Assembly: GCF_900110105.1 (NCBI RefSeq) | Contig: NZ_FOCL01000018.1 | Span: forward strand, 1-64,000 | Direction: 5' to 3' | Length of the DNA stretch: 64,000 bases | DNA from: Mucilaginibacter gossypiicola | Lineage (GTDB): Bacteria; Bacteroidota; Bacteroidia; Sphingobacteriales; Sphingobacteriaceae | Part shown: positions 16,961 through 25,643 of the stretch, piece after piece | Numbering within the stretch: position 1 is the first letter of the stretch | Layout: each line of letters opens with the position of its first letter | The notes under the pieces: model-generated | Told to the model about the DNA's origin: nothing | The model's database searches: none | What the model saw: only the letters and a program-made list of their open reading frames with translations | Made by a program: the position numbers and the translations under genes

Positions 16961-19183
16961 ATGAGTTACCAGGTAGACCTGACCAATTGCGACAGAGAAC
17001 CCATCCACATTCCCGGAAAGATCCAATCGCACGGTTTTTTGATCGCTGTAAACAGCAAGTCGTACGACATCTCCTATATCAGCCAAAATATTGAAAGCTA
17101 TACCGGTGTTAACGCAGTAGGGCTGTTGGGGAAAAACATTATCGAGCTTGAAGAGCAATTAGCCATAGCAAGCGATACCGCATCCTTACAGCAACTACTA
17201 AACCTGGCAAAAGGCTCAAAAAGTTCAGACACCATTAACCCATTGGCTATTGATGTAAAGGGTACTAATTACAACCTCATCATCAGCCATTCGGTTAATG
17301 ACCTTGTACTGGAATTTGAGCCAACCAAATCAGATCTTGGTTACGATATTCAGAAAACCATCGGTCGTTCGGTGGCCGAGATCCTGAGCGGCAAAAATTT
17401 ATCTATACTGTTGCAAAATGCGGCTTTCGAGATAAAAAAGATCATTAACTATGACAGGGTGATGATCTATAAATTTAACGAAGATGGCCATGGCGAGGTA
17501 ACTGCCGAAGTGAAGAACGATGACCTGGAGCCGTTTTTAGGTCTGCATTACCCGGCATCGGATATTCCTAAACAAGCCCGCGAGCTTTATAAGATCAACC
17601 TTACCCGCATTATAGCCGATGTAAATTCTGAAAGCTCGGCTATCATTACATATGAAGAGGGCGCGGCGCCACTCGATCTTACCCATTCGGTATTGAGGGC
17701 AGTGTCGCCTATCCACATCCAGTATCTAAAAAACATGGGCGTTGGGTCGAGCTTTAGTATCTCACTTATTGCACATGGAGAGCTTTGGGGACTTATCGCC
17801 TGTCATAATTATTCGCCCCGGTTTATACATTATAAATCGCGCGATGCATCTAAGCTGATTGGCCAGATCCTTTCATCGGCATTGGAATATCGCCAGGACG
17901 AAGAAGATTCGGCCAAACTTCATGAGTTGGGCGAAGCAGCCAATGCTATAGCCGATTACATAAAAAAGGATACCGATTTTACTTTTGCATTAACCCGCAA
18001 TAAAGTTACACTGAAGGATGTTACTACCGCCACGGGGGTAGCTTTAATATATGATGGTGAAATAACAACCATCGGCCAAACACCAACTGATGAGCAAATT
18101 ACTGATATAGTTGAGTGGCTCAAGGTAAACATGGTTGATACTGTTTATAGTACCCACCGTTTTCCCGGCATATTTCCGGCAGCACAACAATATGCTGATG
18201 CCGCCAGCGGCATTTTGGCCTGCAGCTTATCACGTGAGCTTGGCGAGATGATCATCTGGTTTAAACCGGAGCAAATAAAATCCATCAACTGGGCAGGCAA
18301 TCCAGAAAAGCCGGTTGAAGTAACCGCCGACGGCCTGTTGCAGCTATCGCCCCGTAAATCATTTGAAAGCTGGACACAAATTGTTAAAAACACATCCGAA
18401 AAGTGGAAACATGATGAAATCACCGCAGTTTTGAAGGTGCGGGAAGATATCATTTACGCTATCAACCGCAAAGCCAACGAAATCAGGATCCTGAACGAAC
18501 GTTTGCAACTGGCTTATGACGAGCTGGATACTTTTAGTTATACCATTTCGCATGATTTGCGTACCCCACTTTCATCCATAAAAAACTACTCAGAGTTGTT
18601 GTTGGCAAGCAATAAAAGCCTGGATGATAGTGCCAAAAAAATGCTCGACAGGATCATCAAGGGAACCGATAAAATGCACATGCTCATTAAAGAGATTCTG
18701 CATTACTCGCGCGTGGGGCGCACTGAAATTGAGGCAGCGCCAATTGACATGGGCTTGTTACTCAATGAAATTAAAAGGGAAGTACTATCGGCCCTAAATC
18801 CCGAAAATATTGAATTTACCATTGGCGATACCCCAGGTATTGAGGGCGACAGTGTAATGATAACCCAGGTTTTCACCAACCTGATCAATAACGCGGTGAA
18901 ATATTCTTCAAAATCAACACCATCAAAAGTAAAGATTGAGGGGATAGTCAGAAACAATGAAATTGTTTATTCGGTATCTGACAACGGTGTTGGTATTGAT
19001 GTTAATTATTATAACCGTGTGTTTGAACTATTTAAACGCATGGATAACGCGCTTGAGTTTGAAGGTACCGGCGTTGGTCTTGCCATAGTAAAGCGCATTG
19101 TTGAAAAACACAAGGCTCGCATTTGGTTTGAGAGTAAGTTAGGATTTGGCACAGTTTTTTATATATCTTTTAAAATTAGTTAA
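16961..19183 (+). CDS. bphP: Bacteriophytochrome (PAS-GAF-PHY histidine kinase)
   Basis: A 740-aa red/far-red photoreceptor kinase. The N-terminal biliverdin-attachment region reads NCDREPIHIPGKIQSHG with Cys10. The GAF domain holds PASDIPKQAREL (Asp201 in the DIP motif), and the PHY tongue motif PRKSF is near 464-468. The C-terminus is a soluble kinase: H-box YTISHDLRTPLSS with His531, N-box INNAVKYS, DNGVGID and GTGVGLAIVKR. All key residues of a functional phytochrome are present. It leads an operon with two receiver-only regulators and a heme oxygenase that makes the chromophore. The next gene starts 2 bases after its stop. Confidence 0.93.
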   Translation: MSYQVDLTNCDREPIHIPGKIQSHGFLIAVNSKSYDISYISQNIESYTGVNAVGLLGKNIIELEEQLAIASDTASLQQLLNLAKGSKSSDTINPLAIDVKGTNYNLIISHSVNDLVLEFEPTKSDLGYDIQKTIGRSVAEILSGKNLSILLQNAAFEIKKIINYDRVMIYKFNEDGHGEVTAEVKNDDLEPFLGLHYPASDIPKQARELYKINLTRIIADVNSESSAIITYEEGAAPLDLTHSVLRAVSPIHIQYLKNMGVGSSFSISLIAHGELWGLIACHNYSPRFIHYKSRDASKLIGQILSSALEYRQDEEDSAKLHELGEAANAIADYIKKDTDFTFALTRNKVTLKDVTTATGVALIYDGEITTIGQTPTDEQITDIVEWLKVNMVDTVYSTHRFPGIFPAAQQYADAASGILACSLSRELGEMIIWFKPEQIKSINWAGNPEKPVEVTADGLLQLSPRKSFESWTQIVKNTSEKWKHDEITAVLKVREDIIYAINRKANEIRILNERLQLAYDELDTFSYTISHDLRTPLSSIKNYSELLLASNKSLDDSAKKMLDRIIKGTDKMHMLIKEILHYSRVGRTEIEAAPIDMGLLLNEIKREVLSALNPENIEFTIGDTPGIEGDSVMITQVFTNLINNAVKYSSKSTPSKVKIEGIVRNNEIVYSVSDNGVGIDVNYYNRVFELFKRMDNALEFEGTGVGLAIVKRIVEKHKARIWFESKLGFGTVFYISFKIS

Positions 19184-19185
19184 TT

Positions 19186-19605
19186 GTGAGTTCGCCCGAT
19201 ATATTTTATGTTGAAGATGACGAGGATTTTGCATTCATAATGCAGCATGCCGTACGCGAAGTGAAAGACGGACTTACCGTTAAGATTATTGATAACGGGA
19301 AAGATGCGCTTGAGCAGTTAAAACAGCTTACCGAAGCAAGGGTAAAACCGAAGCTTATACTGCTTGATCTTAACCTACCGGGACTTTCGGGCCTCGACCT
19401 GGTAAAACGAATTCGTGAAATTCCTTTTTTGAAGTATACTCCCGTGGTATTCTTTTCAACGTCGGATAATCCGAAAGATGTTAAAGCATCACTTGAATTT
19501 GGCGCTAATGCCTATTTAACCAAGCCTGCAGGCTATTTAAACCTGGTAAATTGCGTTGAATCACTTTATAATTTTTGGTTCACTAAAAATCTGAATGTCA
19601 ATTAA
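19186..19605 (+). CDS. Single-domain response regulator (phytochrome partner, Rcp1-like)
   Basis: 139 aa, a receiver domain only, with acidic residues in YVEDDEDF, phospho-acceptor Asp61 in LLDLNLPG, a Thr/Ser switch in FFSTSDN and Lys in LTKPAGY. It starts with GTG at 19186, 2 bases after the phytochrome stop, which implies translational coupling. Such receiver-only proteins accept phosphate from phytochrome kinases in cyanobacteria and Bacteroidota. There is no output domain, so the signal must pass to another protein. It overlaps the next regulator gene by 11 bases. Confidence 0.85.
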   Translation: MSSPDIFYVEDDEDFAFIMQHAVREVKDGLTVKIIDNGKDALEQLKQLTEARVKPKLILLDLNLPGLSGLDLVKRIREIPFLKYTPVVFFSTSDNPKDVKASLEFGANAYLTKPAGYLNLVNCVESLYNFWFTKNLNVN

Positions 19606-19966
19606 ACCACTGAAAAAAATATTAGTCATCGAGGATGATGGGGATATCGCCGACATTATGGGCATCGCCTTGTGCGATAAGTACGAGGTTGAAGTTAAAC
19701 GTGACGGTTACGAGGTTGTAGCCCAAATTGAACGCTTCGCCCCCGATTTGATCCTGCTTGATAACTATATTGGTCAGCGGCAGGCCCGGGAGATCATTAA
19801 AGAGATTCATGAGGTTGATGACCACAGAACTATACCTTTTGTATTATTTTCAGGCCACGAAAATATTATTCAACTGGCTGAAAATCTAAACGCTACATCT
19901 TACCTCGCAAAACCCTTTGCACTTGACGAACTTTACAAGTGTATTGACGGTATTTTAGCGGCGTAA
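19595..19966 (+). CDS. Second single-domain response regulator
   Basis: 123 aa, a receiver domain with VIEDDGDIAD at the start and phospho-acceptor Asp56 in LILLDNYIG. The switch Ser is in LFSGHEN and the conserved Lys in LAKPFAL. The usual Pro-Gly after the phospho-Asp is replaced by an atypical YIGQRQAR, so turnover may differ from the first regulator. Its start lies inside the preceding gene (11-base overlap). It has no DNA-binding output and sits between the phytochrome/Rcp pair and heme oxygenase. Confidence 0.82.
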   Translation: MSIKPLKKILVIEDDGDIADIMGIALCDKYEVEVKRDGYEVVAQIERFAPDLILLDNYIGQRQAREIIKEIHEVDDHRTIPFVLFSGHENIIQLAENLNATSYLAKPFALDELYKCIDGILAA

Positions 19967-19978
19967 AAACGCACACCT

Positions 19979-20584
19979 ATGCTTCATGAAAAAATAAAAC
20001 AAGCTACAGCACATCTGCATGATCAGCTTGAACAAAAAATGTTTGTAGGCCAGATTATGGATGGCTCGCTTACTTTTGAGCAGTACTTAACCCTATTAAA
20101 CGTCAACTACGTTACCCACTTCGCTGTAGAAGATTTTTTGTTTTCCGCTCTTAGCGACGATCTGCGTCAAAAACTGGATATAGAGAGCAGGATAAAATTA
20201 CCGGCACTTATCCGCGATTTGGAGGGGATCAACTCAGCAACAGGCGGTTCTCCACAAAATACTCCCGATTTTATCGACCTTGACAGTGATGCGGCAATCC
20301 TCGGTGCAATGTATGTATTGGAAGGGGCAACACTTGGCGGCAATGTGATCGTGAAACGCCTTAAAACCAACGGGCACCTACTGCCTTACAACCTAAATTA
20401 CCACTATTACCAGGTTTATGGTGATCAGCTTGGTTTAAAATGGAAACAGTTTTTGGATGTGTTGAACGCGCTACCCGAAGCGGAGCATGAAGCCGCGATA
20501 CAAAATGCAGTAAGCCTATTTGAGTACATGGCAAATACCAAAGTAGCAACTACTACGGTAACGCTTGTGCCGCCGGAGGTATAA
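19979..20584 (+). CDS. bphO: Biliverdin-producing heme oxygenase
   Basis: 201 aa. The N-terminal helix has the heme-ligand pattern AHLHDQLE, with His14 the likely axial ligand, and the distal helix has MYVLEGATLGGNVI as in HO-1/BphO proteins. It opens heme to biliverdin, CO and iron. In this operon the biliverdin would serve as chromophore for the phytochrome encoded upstream. It lies 12 bases after the second regulator and is the last gene of the operon, which appears to end at the hairpins at 20598-20725. It acts in the cytoplasm and needs an electron donor that is not encoded here. Confidence 0.9.
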   Translation: MLHEKIKQATAHLHDQLEQKMFVGQIMDGSLTFEQYLTLLNVNYVTHFAVEDFLFSALSDDLRQKLDIESRIKLPALIRDLEGINSATGGSPQNTPDFIDLDSDAAILGAMYVLEGATLGGNVIVKRLKTNGHLLPYNLNYHYYQVYGDQLGLKWKQFLDVLNALPEAEHEAAIQNAVSLFEYMANTKVATTTVTLVPPEV

Positions 20585-20597
20585 AAAATATTCCCCC

Positions 20598-20681
20598 CCG
20601 TCATTGCGAGGAACGAAGCAATCGCGAACTATACAGAGCGGCTCTGCTCATCGGGGATTGCTTCGTTCCTCGCAATGACGG
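20598..20681. repeat. REP-like palindrome 'GTCATTGCGAGGAACGAAGC', copy 2
   Basis: A perfect 26-bp inverted repeat runs from CCGTCATTGCGAGG...CAATC (20598-20623) to its complement (20656-20681) with a 32-base loop. It is the same family as 16193-16284. It lies just after the heme oxygenase stop, next to a separate terminator hairpin. Confidence 0.8.
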
Positions 20682-20686
20682 AAGGA

Positions 20687-20725
20687 AACAAGAAAGGCGA
20701 TGCTTGCAGCATCGCCTTTCTTGTT
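20687..20725. terminator. Perfect 18-bp hairpin, bidirectional terminator
   Basis: AACAAGAAAGGCGATGCT (20687-20704) and its exact complement (20708-20725) enclose a 3-base loop TGC. It sits between the convergent heme oxygenase (+) and ABC exporter (-) genes and reads as a hairpin with A-rich/T-rich ends on both strands. Confidence 0.8.
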
Positions 20726-20736
20726 AGAATAATATC

Positions 20737-22497
20737 TTAATCCAGTGCATCCGCTGTATCCTTCTCCCCTATCTGCTGCCTCCACATAGCGTAATATAAT
20801 CCTTTTTGGGCAATCAGGTCGGCGTGTTTACCGCCTTCAATAATACGGCCCTTTTCCAGTACATAAATACTATCGGCGTGCATAATGGTTGATAAGCGGT
20901 GGGCAATCAGAATGGTAATATGATTTTCTTTTTCCGATACGTTACGGATGGTTTCTGTAATCTCTTCCTCGGTGATAGAATCAAGCGACGATGTAGCTTC
21001 GTCAAATACCAAAATATCCGGCCGGCGTAATAAAGCACGGGCTATAGAAAGGCGTTGTTTTTCGCCGCCCGATACTTTTACGCCGCCTTCGCCAATTACA
21101 GTGCTTAAACCTTTGTCGGCACGGGCCAACAGGGTTTGGCAAGCTGCACGCTGTAACACATCCATGCATTCCTCATCGGTAGCGCCAGGGCGAACAAATT
21201 GCAGGTTTTCGCGAATGGTACCCGAAAACAACTGCGTATCCTGGGTTACAAAACCAATTTTTTCGCGAAGCTGATCAAGATCGATTTCTTTACTTACCGT
21301 GCCGTTATATAAAATATCTCCCTGCAAGGGCTGATATAAACCTACCAATAATTTCACCAGCGTAGTTTTACCCGAACCGGATGGACCAACAAACGCTATC
21401 GTTTCACCCGAATTGGTTTCAAAGCTGATATGGTTAAGTGCATTACGGTTTGCTGTCAGGTGTTTAAAACTAACATCATTAAAGGTCAAAGTGTTCACCT
21501 TTTCAAGCAGTACCGGTTTCTCCGGTTTTTTATCTATAGGAATATTCAATATCCTGTTGAAGTTACCAAGCGAAACTTCAGCCTCACGCCATGAAAGGAT
21601 CACATTACCTAACTCCTGTAAGGGATTAAATAAAAAGAACGAGTAAAATAAAAAGCTGAAATATTCACCAGCAGTGATAGTATCTTTAAAAATGAGCATC
21701 AGCAGAACCACCACCATTACACTCCGCACAAAGTTTACCGTGGTACCTTGTACAAAACTCATACTGCGCACGTACTTCACTTTTTTCAGTTCGAGGTCGA
21801 GGATCTTATAGGTGGTATTGTTTAACCTTGCTATTTCCTGCTTTGCCAAACCCAGGCTTTTTACCAATTCGATATTTCTTAACGACTCGGTAGTTGAACC
21901 GGCAAGGGCGGTTGTTTCGGCCACGATTGTCTTTTGGATTTTTTTGATCCTCCGGCTCATGGCCATGCTCACAAAAGCTATGATAGGTATTGCTGCAAAA
22001 TAAACCAGCGTTACCTTATAACTCACATTGATAGAGTAAACAATTACAAACACCATCCCGATGAGCGAAACAAACAGTATGCTGATAAAAGAGGTGATAA
22101 ACTTTTCGCAATCCAGCCGTACCTTTTGTAATATACCCAAAGTTTCACCGCTGCGCTGGTCTTCAAATACCTGGTAAGGCAATTCAAGCGAGTGCTTTAA
22201 GCCATCGGCATACATTTCGGCACCTACCTTTTGGGTAATGATATTGGTAAAATAATCCTGGAAGTTTTTTGCTATCCGCGATACCATCGCAACGCCGATA
22301 GCCGCTCCCACAAGTAATAATACTTTGTTTAGATACTCGTCATAGTGAAGAGATGTGCGCTGCTCAATAACACGGTCAACAATACGGCCGGTTATCCATG
22401 GATCTAACAGTGAAAAACCTATATTCATGGCCGCCAGGAATAGTGCAAATACTACAATCCAGCGGTGTTTTTTTAAGTAAGAGATTAATACATTCAT
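20737..22497 (-). CDS. ABC exporter, fused permease and ATPase (MsbA/multidrug type)
   Basis: 586 aa half-transporter. The N-terminal membrane domain (about 1-310) has six predicted helices. The nucleotide-binding domain has Walker A GPSGSGKTT (about 372-380), signature VSGGEKQRL (about 475), Walker B ILVFDEATSSLD and switch His in IAHRLS. It should act as a homodimer in the inner membrane, exporting lipid or a hydrophobic compound; the substrate cannot be told from sequence. It is downstream of frr on the same strand but separated by a terminator-like hairpin. Confidence 0.87.
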   Translation of the reverse strand: MNVLISYLKKHRWIVVFALFLAAMNIGFSLLDPWITGRIVDRVIEQRTSLHYDEYLNKVLLLVGAAIGVAMVSRIAKNFQDYFTNIITQKVGAEMYADGLKHSLELPYQVFEDQRSGETLGILQKVRLDCEKFITSFISILFVSLIGMVFVIVYSINVSYKVTLVYFAAIPIIAFVSMAMSRRIKKIQKTIVAETTALAGSTTESLRNIELVKSLGLAKQEIARLNNTTYKILDLELKKVKYVRSMSFVQGTTVNFVRSVMVVVLLMLIFKDTITAGEYFSFLFYSFFLFNPLQELGNVILSWREAEVSLGNFNRILNIPIDKKPEKPVLLEKVNTLTFNDVSFKHLTANRNALNHISFETNSGETIAFVGPSGSGKTTLVKLLVGLYQPLQGDILYNGTVSKEIDLDQLREKIGFVTQDTQLFSGTIRENLQFVRPGATDEECMDVLQRAACQTLLARADKGLSTVIGEGGVKVSGGEKQRLSIARALLRRPDILVFDEATSSLDSITEEEITETIRNVSEKENHITILIAHRLSTIMHADSIYVLEKGRIIEGGKHADLIAQKGLYYAMWRQQIGEKDTADALD

Positions 22498-22517
22498 GTT
22501 TCAGTGGCAAACATAAA

Positions 22518-22550
22518 AAAAGGGAATGGCTAAGTAGCTCATTCCCTTTT
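22518..22550 (-). terminator. Rho-independent terminator after frr
   Basis: On the - strand, AAAAGGGAATG and CATTCCCTTTT arms (22540-22550 and 22518-22528) close around a short stem-loop and are followed by a T-run. It lies 21 bases beyond the frr stop, so it most likely ends that transcript. Confidence 0.75.
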
Positions 22551-22570
22551 AATTTGACACAAGGTTAATA

Positions 22571-23134
22571 TTAAACCGTCATGATATCTTTCTCTTTAGC
22601 TTCTGAAAGCTGGTCGACTTTAGCGATGTATGCATCAGTAAGTTTTTGAACTTCAGCTTCGCCTGTTTTTATTTCGTCTTCAGAAACACCTTCTGATTTT
22701 AATTTTTTGATCTTTTCGTTAGCATCTTTACGGATGTTGCGAACAGCTACCTTACCGGTTTCAGCTTCTGATTTAGCTTTCTTAACCAAATCACGACGAC
22801 GCTCTTCGGTAAGTGGTGGTACATTGATACGGATAATGATACCGTCGTTTTGTGGGTTAACACCTAAGTTGGCTTCTTTGATGGCCTTTTCAATAGGGTT
22901 TAACAATGATTTTTCCCATGGCTGAACAACAATAGTACGGGCATCAGGGGTGTTAACACTGCCTATCTGGCTTAATGGTGTTGGGGTGCCATAGTAATCA
23001 ACCCTGATATCGTCAAGTAATGAAGGGCTTGCCTTACCTGCACGTATTTTATTTAATTCGCTATCTGCATGGTCAATGGCCTTATCCATTAGGGCCTTTG
23101 CATCGTTCACTTGTTTTTTAATGAGTTCGCTCAT
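22571..23134 (-). CDS. frr: Ribosome recycling factor
   Basis: 187 aa, the usual RRF length (about 185). It shows the family's N-terminal helix with ALMDKAIDHADSELNKIRAGKASP, the VDYYGTPTPLSQIGSV segment, IVVQPWEKS and the C-terminal helix ending with VDQLSEAKEKDIMTV. RRF works with EF-G to split ribosomes after termination. It is essential and cytoplasmic. It stands alone on the - strand, with an AT-rich promoter region upstream (23135-23285) shared with a divergent small secreted-protein gene. Confidence 0.95.
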   Translation of the reverse strand: MSELIKKQVNDAKALMDKAIDHADSELNKIRAGKASPSLLDDIRVDYYGTPTPLSQIGSVNTPDARTIVVQPWEKSLLNPIEKAIKEANLGVNPQNDGIIIRINVPPLTEERRRDLVKKAKSEAETGKVAVRNIRKDANEKIKKLKSEGVSEDEIKTGEAEVQKLTDAYIAKVDQLSEAKEKDIMTV

Positions 23135-23285
23135 CGGTTTTTAAATTTTCCACAAAAGTAATAAAAACTATCATTTTACGGCTTGGGTATTTGGCGCCAA
23201 TTCAAAAGCATTTAACATTTAATAACATTATTTAACATTTAAATATTATTGAATGATAGGTATATTAGTATAAAATATTATCGCC

Positions 23286-23672
23286 ATGAAAAAAACCTTA
23301 ATCTTTATTGCAATTATAGCCTGTGCAGGCCAGCTTAAAGCACAAAGCCTCAATAAGGCACCAAACAACAATAGCCCTGTCGATAAATTTTTTAACCTGA
23401 AGCCATTAAAAGCTGATAGCAATCTATCAAAGCTAATCCCGGTGCTCCCTCAAAACGGACTTTTAAATAATAGCACATTGCTGAATACGAGCGAGCTTGT
23501 AGACAATGTAACCGTATACAGCCGGATGCCGGTTGTTAAAACTTATCCACGCGACAATATGCCTGTTGTTAAAACTGGCGAACCAGGGATGAAATATCAT
23601 ATGCTGATTAAAAGAATAGACGTAGTTAATCCGGATAGCGTTGGAATAAAAAAGGAAAAAGTTACTCCGTGA
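23286..23672 (+). CDS. Small secreted hypothetical protein
   Basis: 128 aa, with a signal peptide (residues 1-19, ending GQLKA) and no known domain. Asn/Leu-rich, with a short repeat MPVVKT in tandem context (about residues 81-99). The upstream region holds repeated atttaacattta motifs (23208-23243). Its 3' end overlaps the convergent gene at 23662 by 11 bases. It may be a periplasmic or lipid-free surface protein; the role is unknown. Confidence 0.55.
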   Translation: MKKTLIFIAIIACAGQLKAQSLNKAPNNNSPVDKFFNLKPLKADSNLSKLIPVLPQNGLLNNSTLLNTSELVDNVTVYSRMPVVKTYPRDNMPVVKTGEPGMKYHMLIKRIDVVNPDSVGIKKEKVTP

Positions 23673-24099
23673 TAATGCTTTTGTCCGCATTCAACTTATA
23701 AAACCATATTCCAGACAAAATAAGAAGAGGATACGCCAAGTAAGGAATAAAGCTCCTTTTGTTTAAAAGCGACATTGGGTGGAACAATAAGAAAAATAAG
23801 AGTACAAAAAGTGCAATACTAATTACAGATAACGTTATCTTGACCAAATTTCTATTCAAGATAAGCTTGCTAAGCACGCTTGTTATTAAATAAAACAATA
23901 TAAACACAGGCACCAATAGCAATAATCCAAAGAATATCATATAAAACATATATGATATTAGCTGCAACATCGACCAAAGGGGAGCAGAAAAAAAGTTGAT
24001 CTCAACGCCCGACGGCAACTGCGCTACCAATATAATAACAGGAGCAATTAAGATGGAGGTAAACCAGATCCTTAAACAATAAGACCTTACAGGTTTCAT
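23662..24099 (-). CDS. Hypothetical membrane protein, four helices
   Basis: 145 aa with hydrophobic segments near residues 11-25, 42-72, 84-104 and 118-134, almost without soluble loops. No family is recognised. The last 11 bases overlap the end of the convergent small secreted-protein gene. A gap of 99 bases separates it from the end of cdaA, so it may or may not share that transcript. Confidence 0.55.
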   Translation of the reverse strand: MKPVRSYCLRIWFTSILIAPVIILVAQLPSGVEINFFSAPLWSMLQLISYMFYMIFFGLLLLVPVFILFYLITSVLSKLILNRNLVKITLSVISIALFVLLFFLLFHPMSLLNKRSFIPYLAYPLLILSGIWFYKLNADKSIITE

Positions 24100-24198
24100 A
24101 TATAGTTCATTGAGGATACATTAATTGCGGCGCCACAAATCAGCCCCTGCACATTCGAACACACAAGACTTGCACCAGTTACGTACCTTTGTAAATAC

Positions 24199-24990
24199 TT
24201 AAAAATCCTTATTCAAAACCTTTTCCAACTCTGCGAAGCTGATATTCATTTTAACACGTCCCTGTTTAGCATAAGATATCTCACCGGTTTCTTCGGATAC
24301 AATAATAGCCGTGGCCTCATTAGCTTCCGTTACGCCGATACCTGCCCTGTGGCGCAGACCGAATTGTGCCGGTAGATCGGTCTTTTCGGTAAGCGGCAAA
24401 ATACAGCTTGCTGATTTAATCTTGTTCTCCGAAATTACCACCGCCCCGTCATGCAGTGGACTGGTTTTCTGAAAAATACTTTCCAATAAACGTTTTGAAA
24501 TTTTAGCCTCCACCACCTCGCAGCTGTTTTGGTAAAACTGCTCGTCATAATACTTGGCAAAAACAATAAGCGCACCGGTACGGGTTTGCTTCAGGCTTTT
24601 GCAGGCATCTATTATAGGCTTGATTCGGGCATAGTTATTTTTCTCCACTTCTGATTTTCCGAAGAAATACTGCCACCAGGCTTTATTACGCTGTAGTGAA
24701 GCATTCTTGCCTACCAATAATAAAAACCGCCTCACCTCCTGCTGAAATACAACAATAATAGCGATGATCCCCACATCAACAAACTTGCCCAATATAATGG
24801 TAAGCAGCTTCATATCCAAAGCCTTCACCACAAAATTGAGAGCAAAGATCACCGCGAAGCCAATAAAGATATTAGCCGCAATGGTGCCCCTGATCAGATT
24901 ATACAACTGGTAGATGATTAATGCCACCAGCAGCACATCAAGGATGGAGAAGAAGCTTATTTTGGGGAAGAGGGATTGTAAGGACTGCAT
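24199..24990 (-). CDS. cdaA: Membrane diadenylate cyclase
   Basis: 263 aa. Three N-terminal helices (about 14-32, 38-56 and 62-82) precede a DisA_N cyclase domain carrying the two catalytic motifs DGA (181-183) and GLRHRAG (201-207). It converts two ATP to cyclic di-AMP, a messenger for potassium balance and cell-wall stress. The length and topology are those of CdaA/DacA. Bacillota genomes place cdaR and glmM next to it; neither is here. It starts at 24990 on the - strand, with a truncated hemoglobin gene on the same strand about 100 bases upstream. Confidence 0.92.
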   Translation of the reverse strand: MQSLQSLFPKISFFSILDVLLVALIIYQLYNLIRGTIAANIFIGFAVIFALNFVVKALDMKLLTIILGKFVDVGIIAIIVVFQQEVRRFLLLVGKNASLQRNKAWWQYFFGKSEVEKNNYARIKPIIDACKSLKQTRTGALIVFAKYYDEQFYQNSCEVVEAKISKRLLESIFQKTSPLHDGAVVISENKIKSASCILPLTEKTDLPAQFGLRHRAGIGVTEANEATAIIVSEETGEISYAKQGRVKMNISFAELEKVLNKDF

Positions 24991-25094
24991 TTACGAAGTT
25001 AATAAGTTTACCCGAACATAAACGCCGGAAAGCGGGTAAATATGATACAACCTGTTAGCAGCAATAACCATTTTACTTACCCGTGTTTATCTTT

Positions 25095-25565
25095 TCAGGG
25101 ATTGTAAGGGCCTCCCGGCACGCCCCACCCCCATACAGGCATGGGCGTATCGGAGCTTTCTGTCGTGGTATCTGTTTGCGAGTTCAAGACTGCTATCCGT
25201 GTACCCCATTCCAGGTAAGCCATAAAAGCCGAACGAAACTCAGGGTCATCGGGCAGGGAAAGTTCATCGGCAGTTTGCAGCAACAGTTCAATCCAGCGTT
25301 TGCGGTGTGCTTCGGTTAAATGCTTTTGCAAATGCTTACTGATCATGGCGTAGTGATTGCCCTCGGTTTCGCTATAGGTTTTGGGGCCGCCAAATACTTC
25401 GCTTACAAAATGAGCCACATGCATCCGATGCTGCGGCGACATATGTTTAAATATAGGTTCCAGCAGCTCATCGGCCAAAACCTTATCATAAAACTTGTTG
25501 AAAAGCTGTTCAAAAGCAGGCGTCCCGCCCGCCCATTCAAACAGTGTAGGGATGGTAGCTGTCAT
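25095..25565 (-). CDS. Group II truncated hemoglobin
   Basis: 156 aa with the 2/2 globin fold. It shows Tyr26 (helix B10, FNKFYDKV), the glycine motif GGP at 59-61, proximal His87 in KHLTEAHRKRW and Trp91 (G8), the mark of group II. The family binds O2, NO or related ligands and can protect against nitrosative stress. A C-terminal Thr/Ser/Pro/Gly tail (about 132-156) is not part of the globin core. The start is the only Met before the globin helices. It lies between cdaA and the prenyl synthase gene, all on the - strand. Confidence 0.85.
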   Translation of the reverse strand: MTATIPTLFEWAGGTPAFEQLFNKFYDKVLADELLEPIFKHMSPQHRMHVAHFVSEVFGGPKTYSETEGNHYAMISKHLQKHLTEAHRKRWIELLLQTADELSLPDDPEFRSAFMAYLEWGTRIAVLNSQTDTTTESSDTPMPVWGWGVPGGPYNP

Positions 25566-25643
25566 AATTGTAAAAACCGGTTATGATAAAGATAGGCAGC
25601 CTATTTTTAAAAAGCCAGTAATTACCCGCAGCAATAAATCGAA

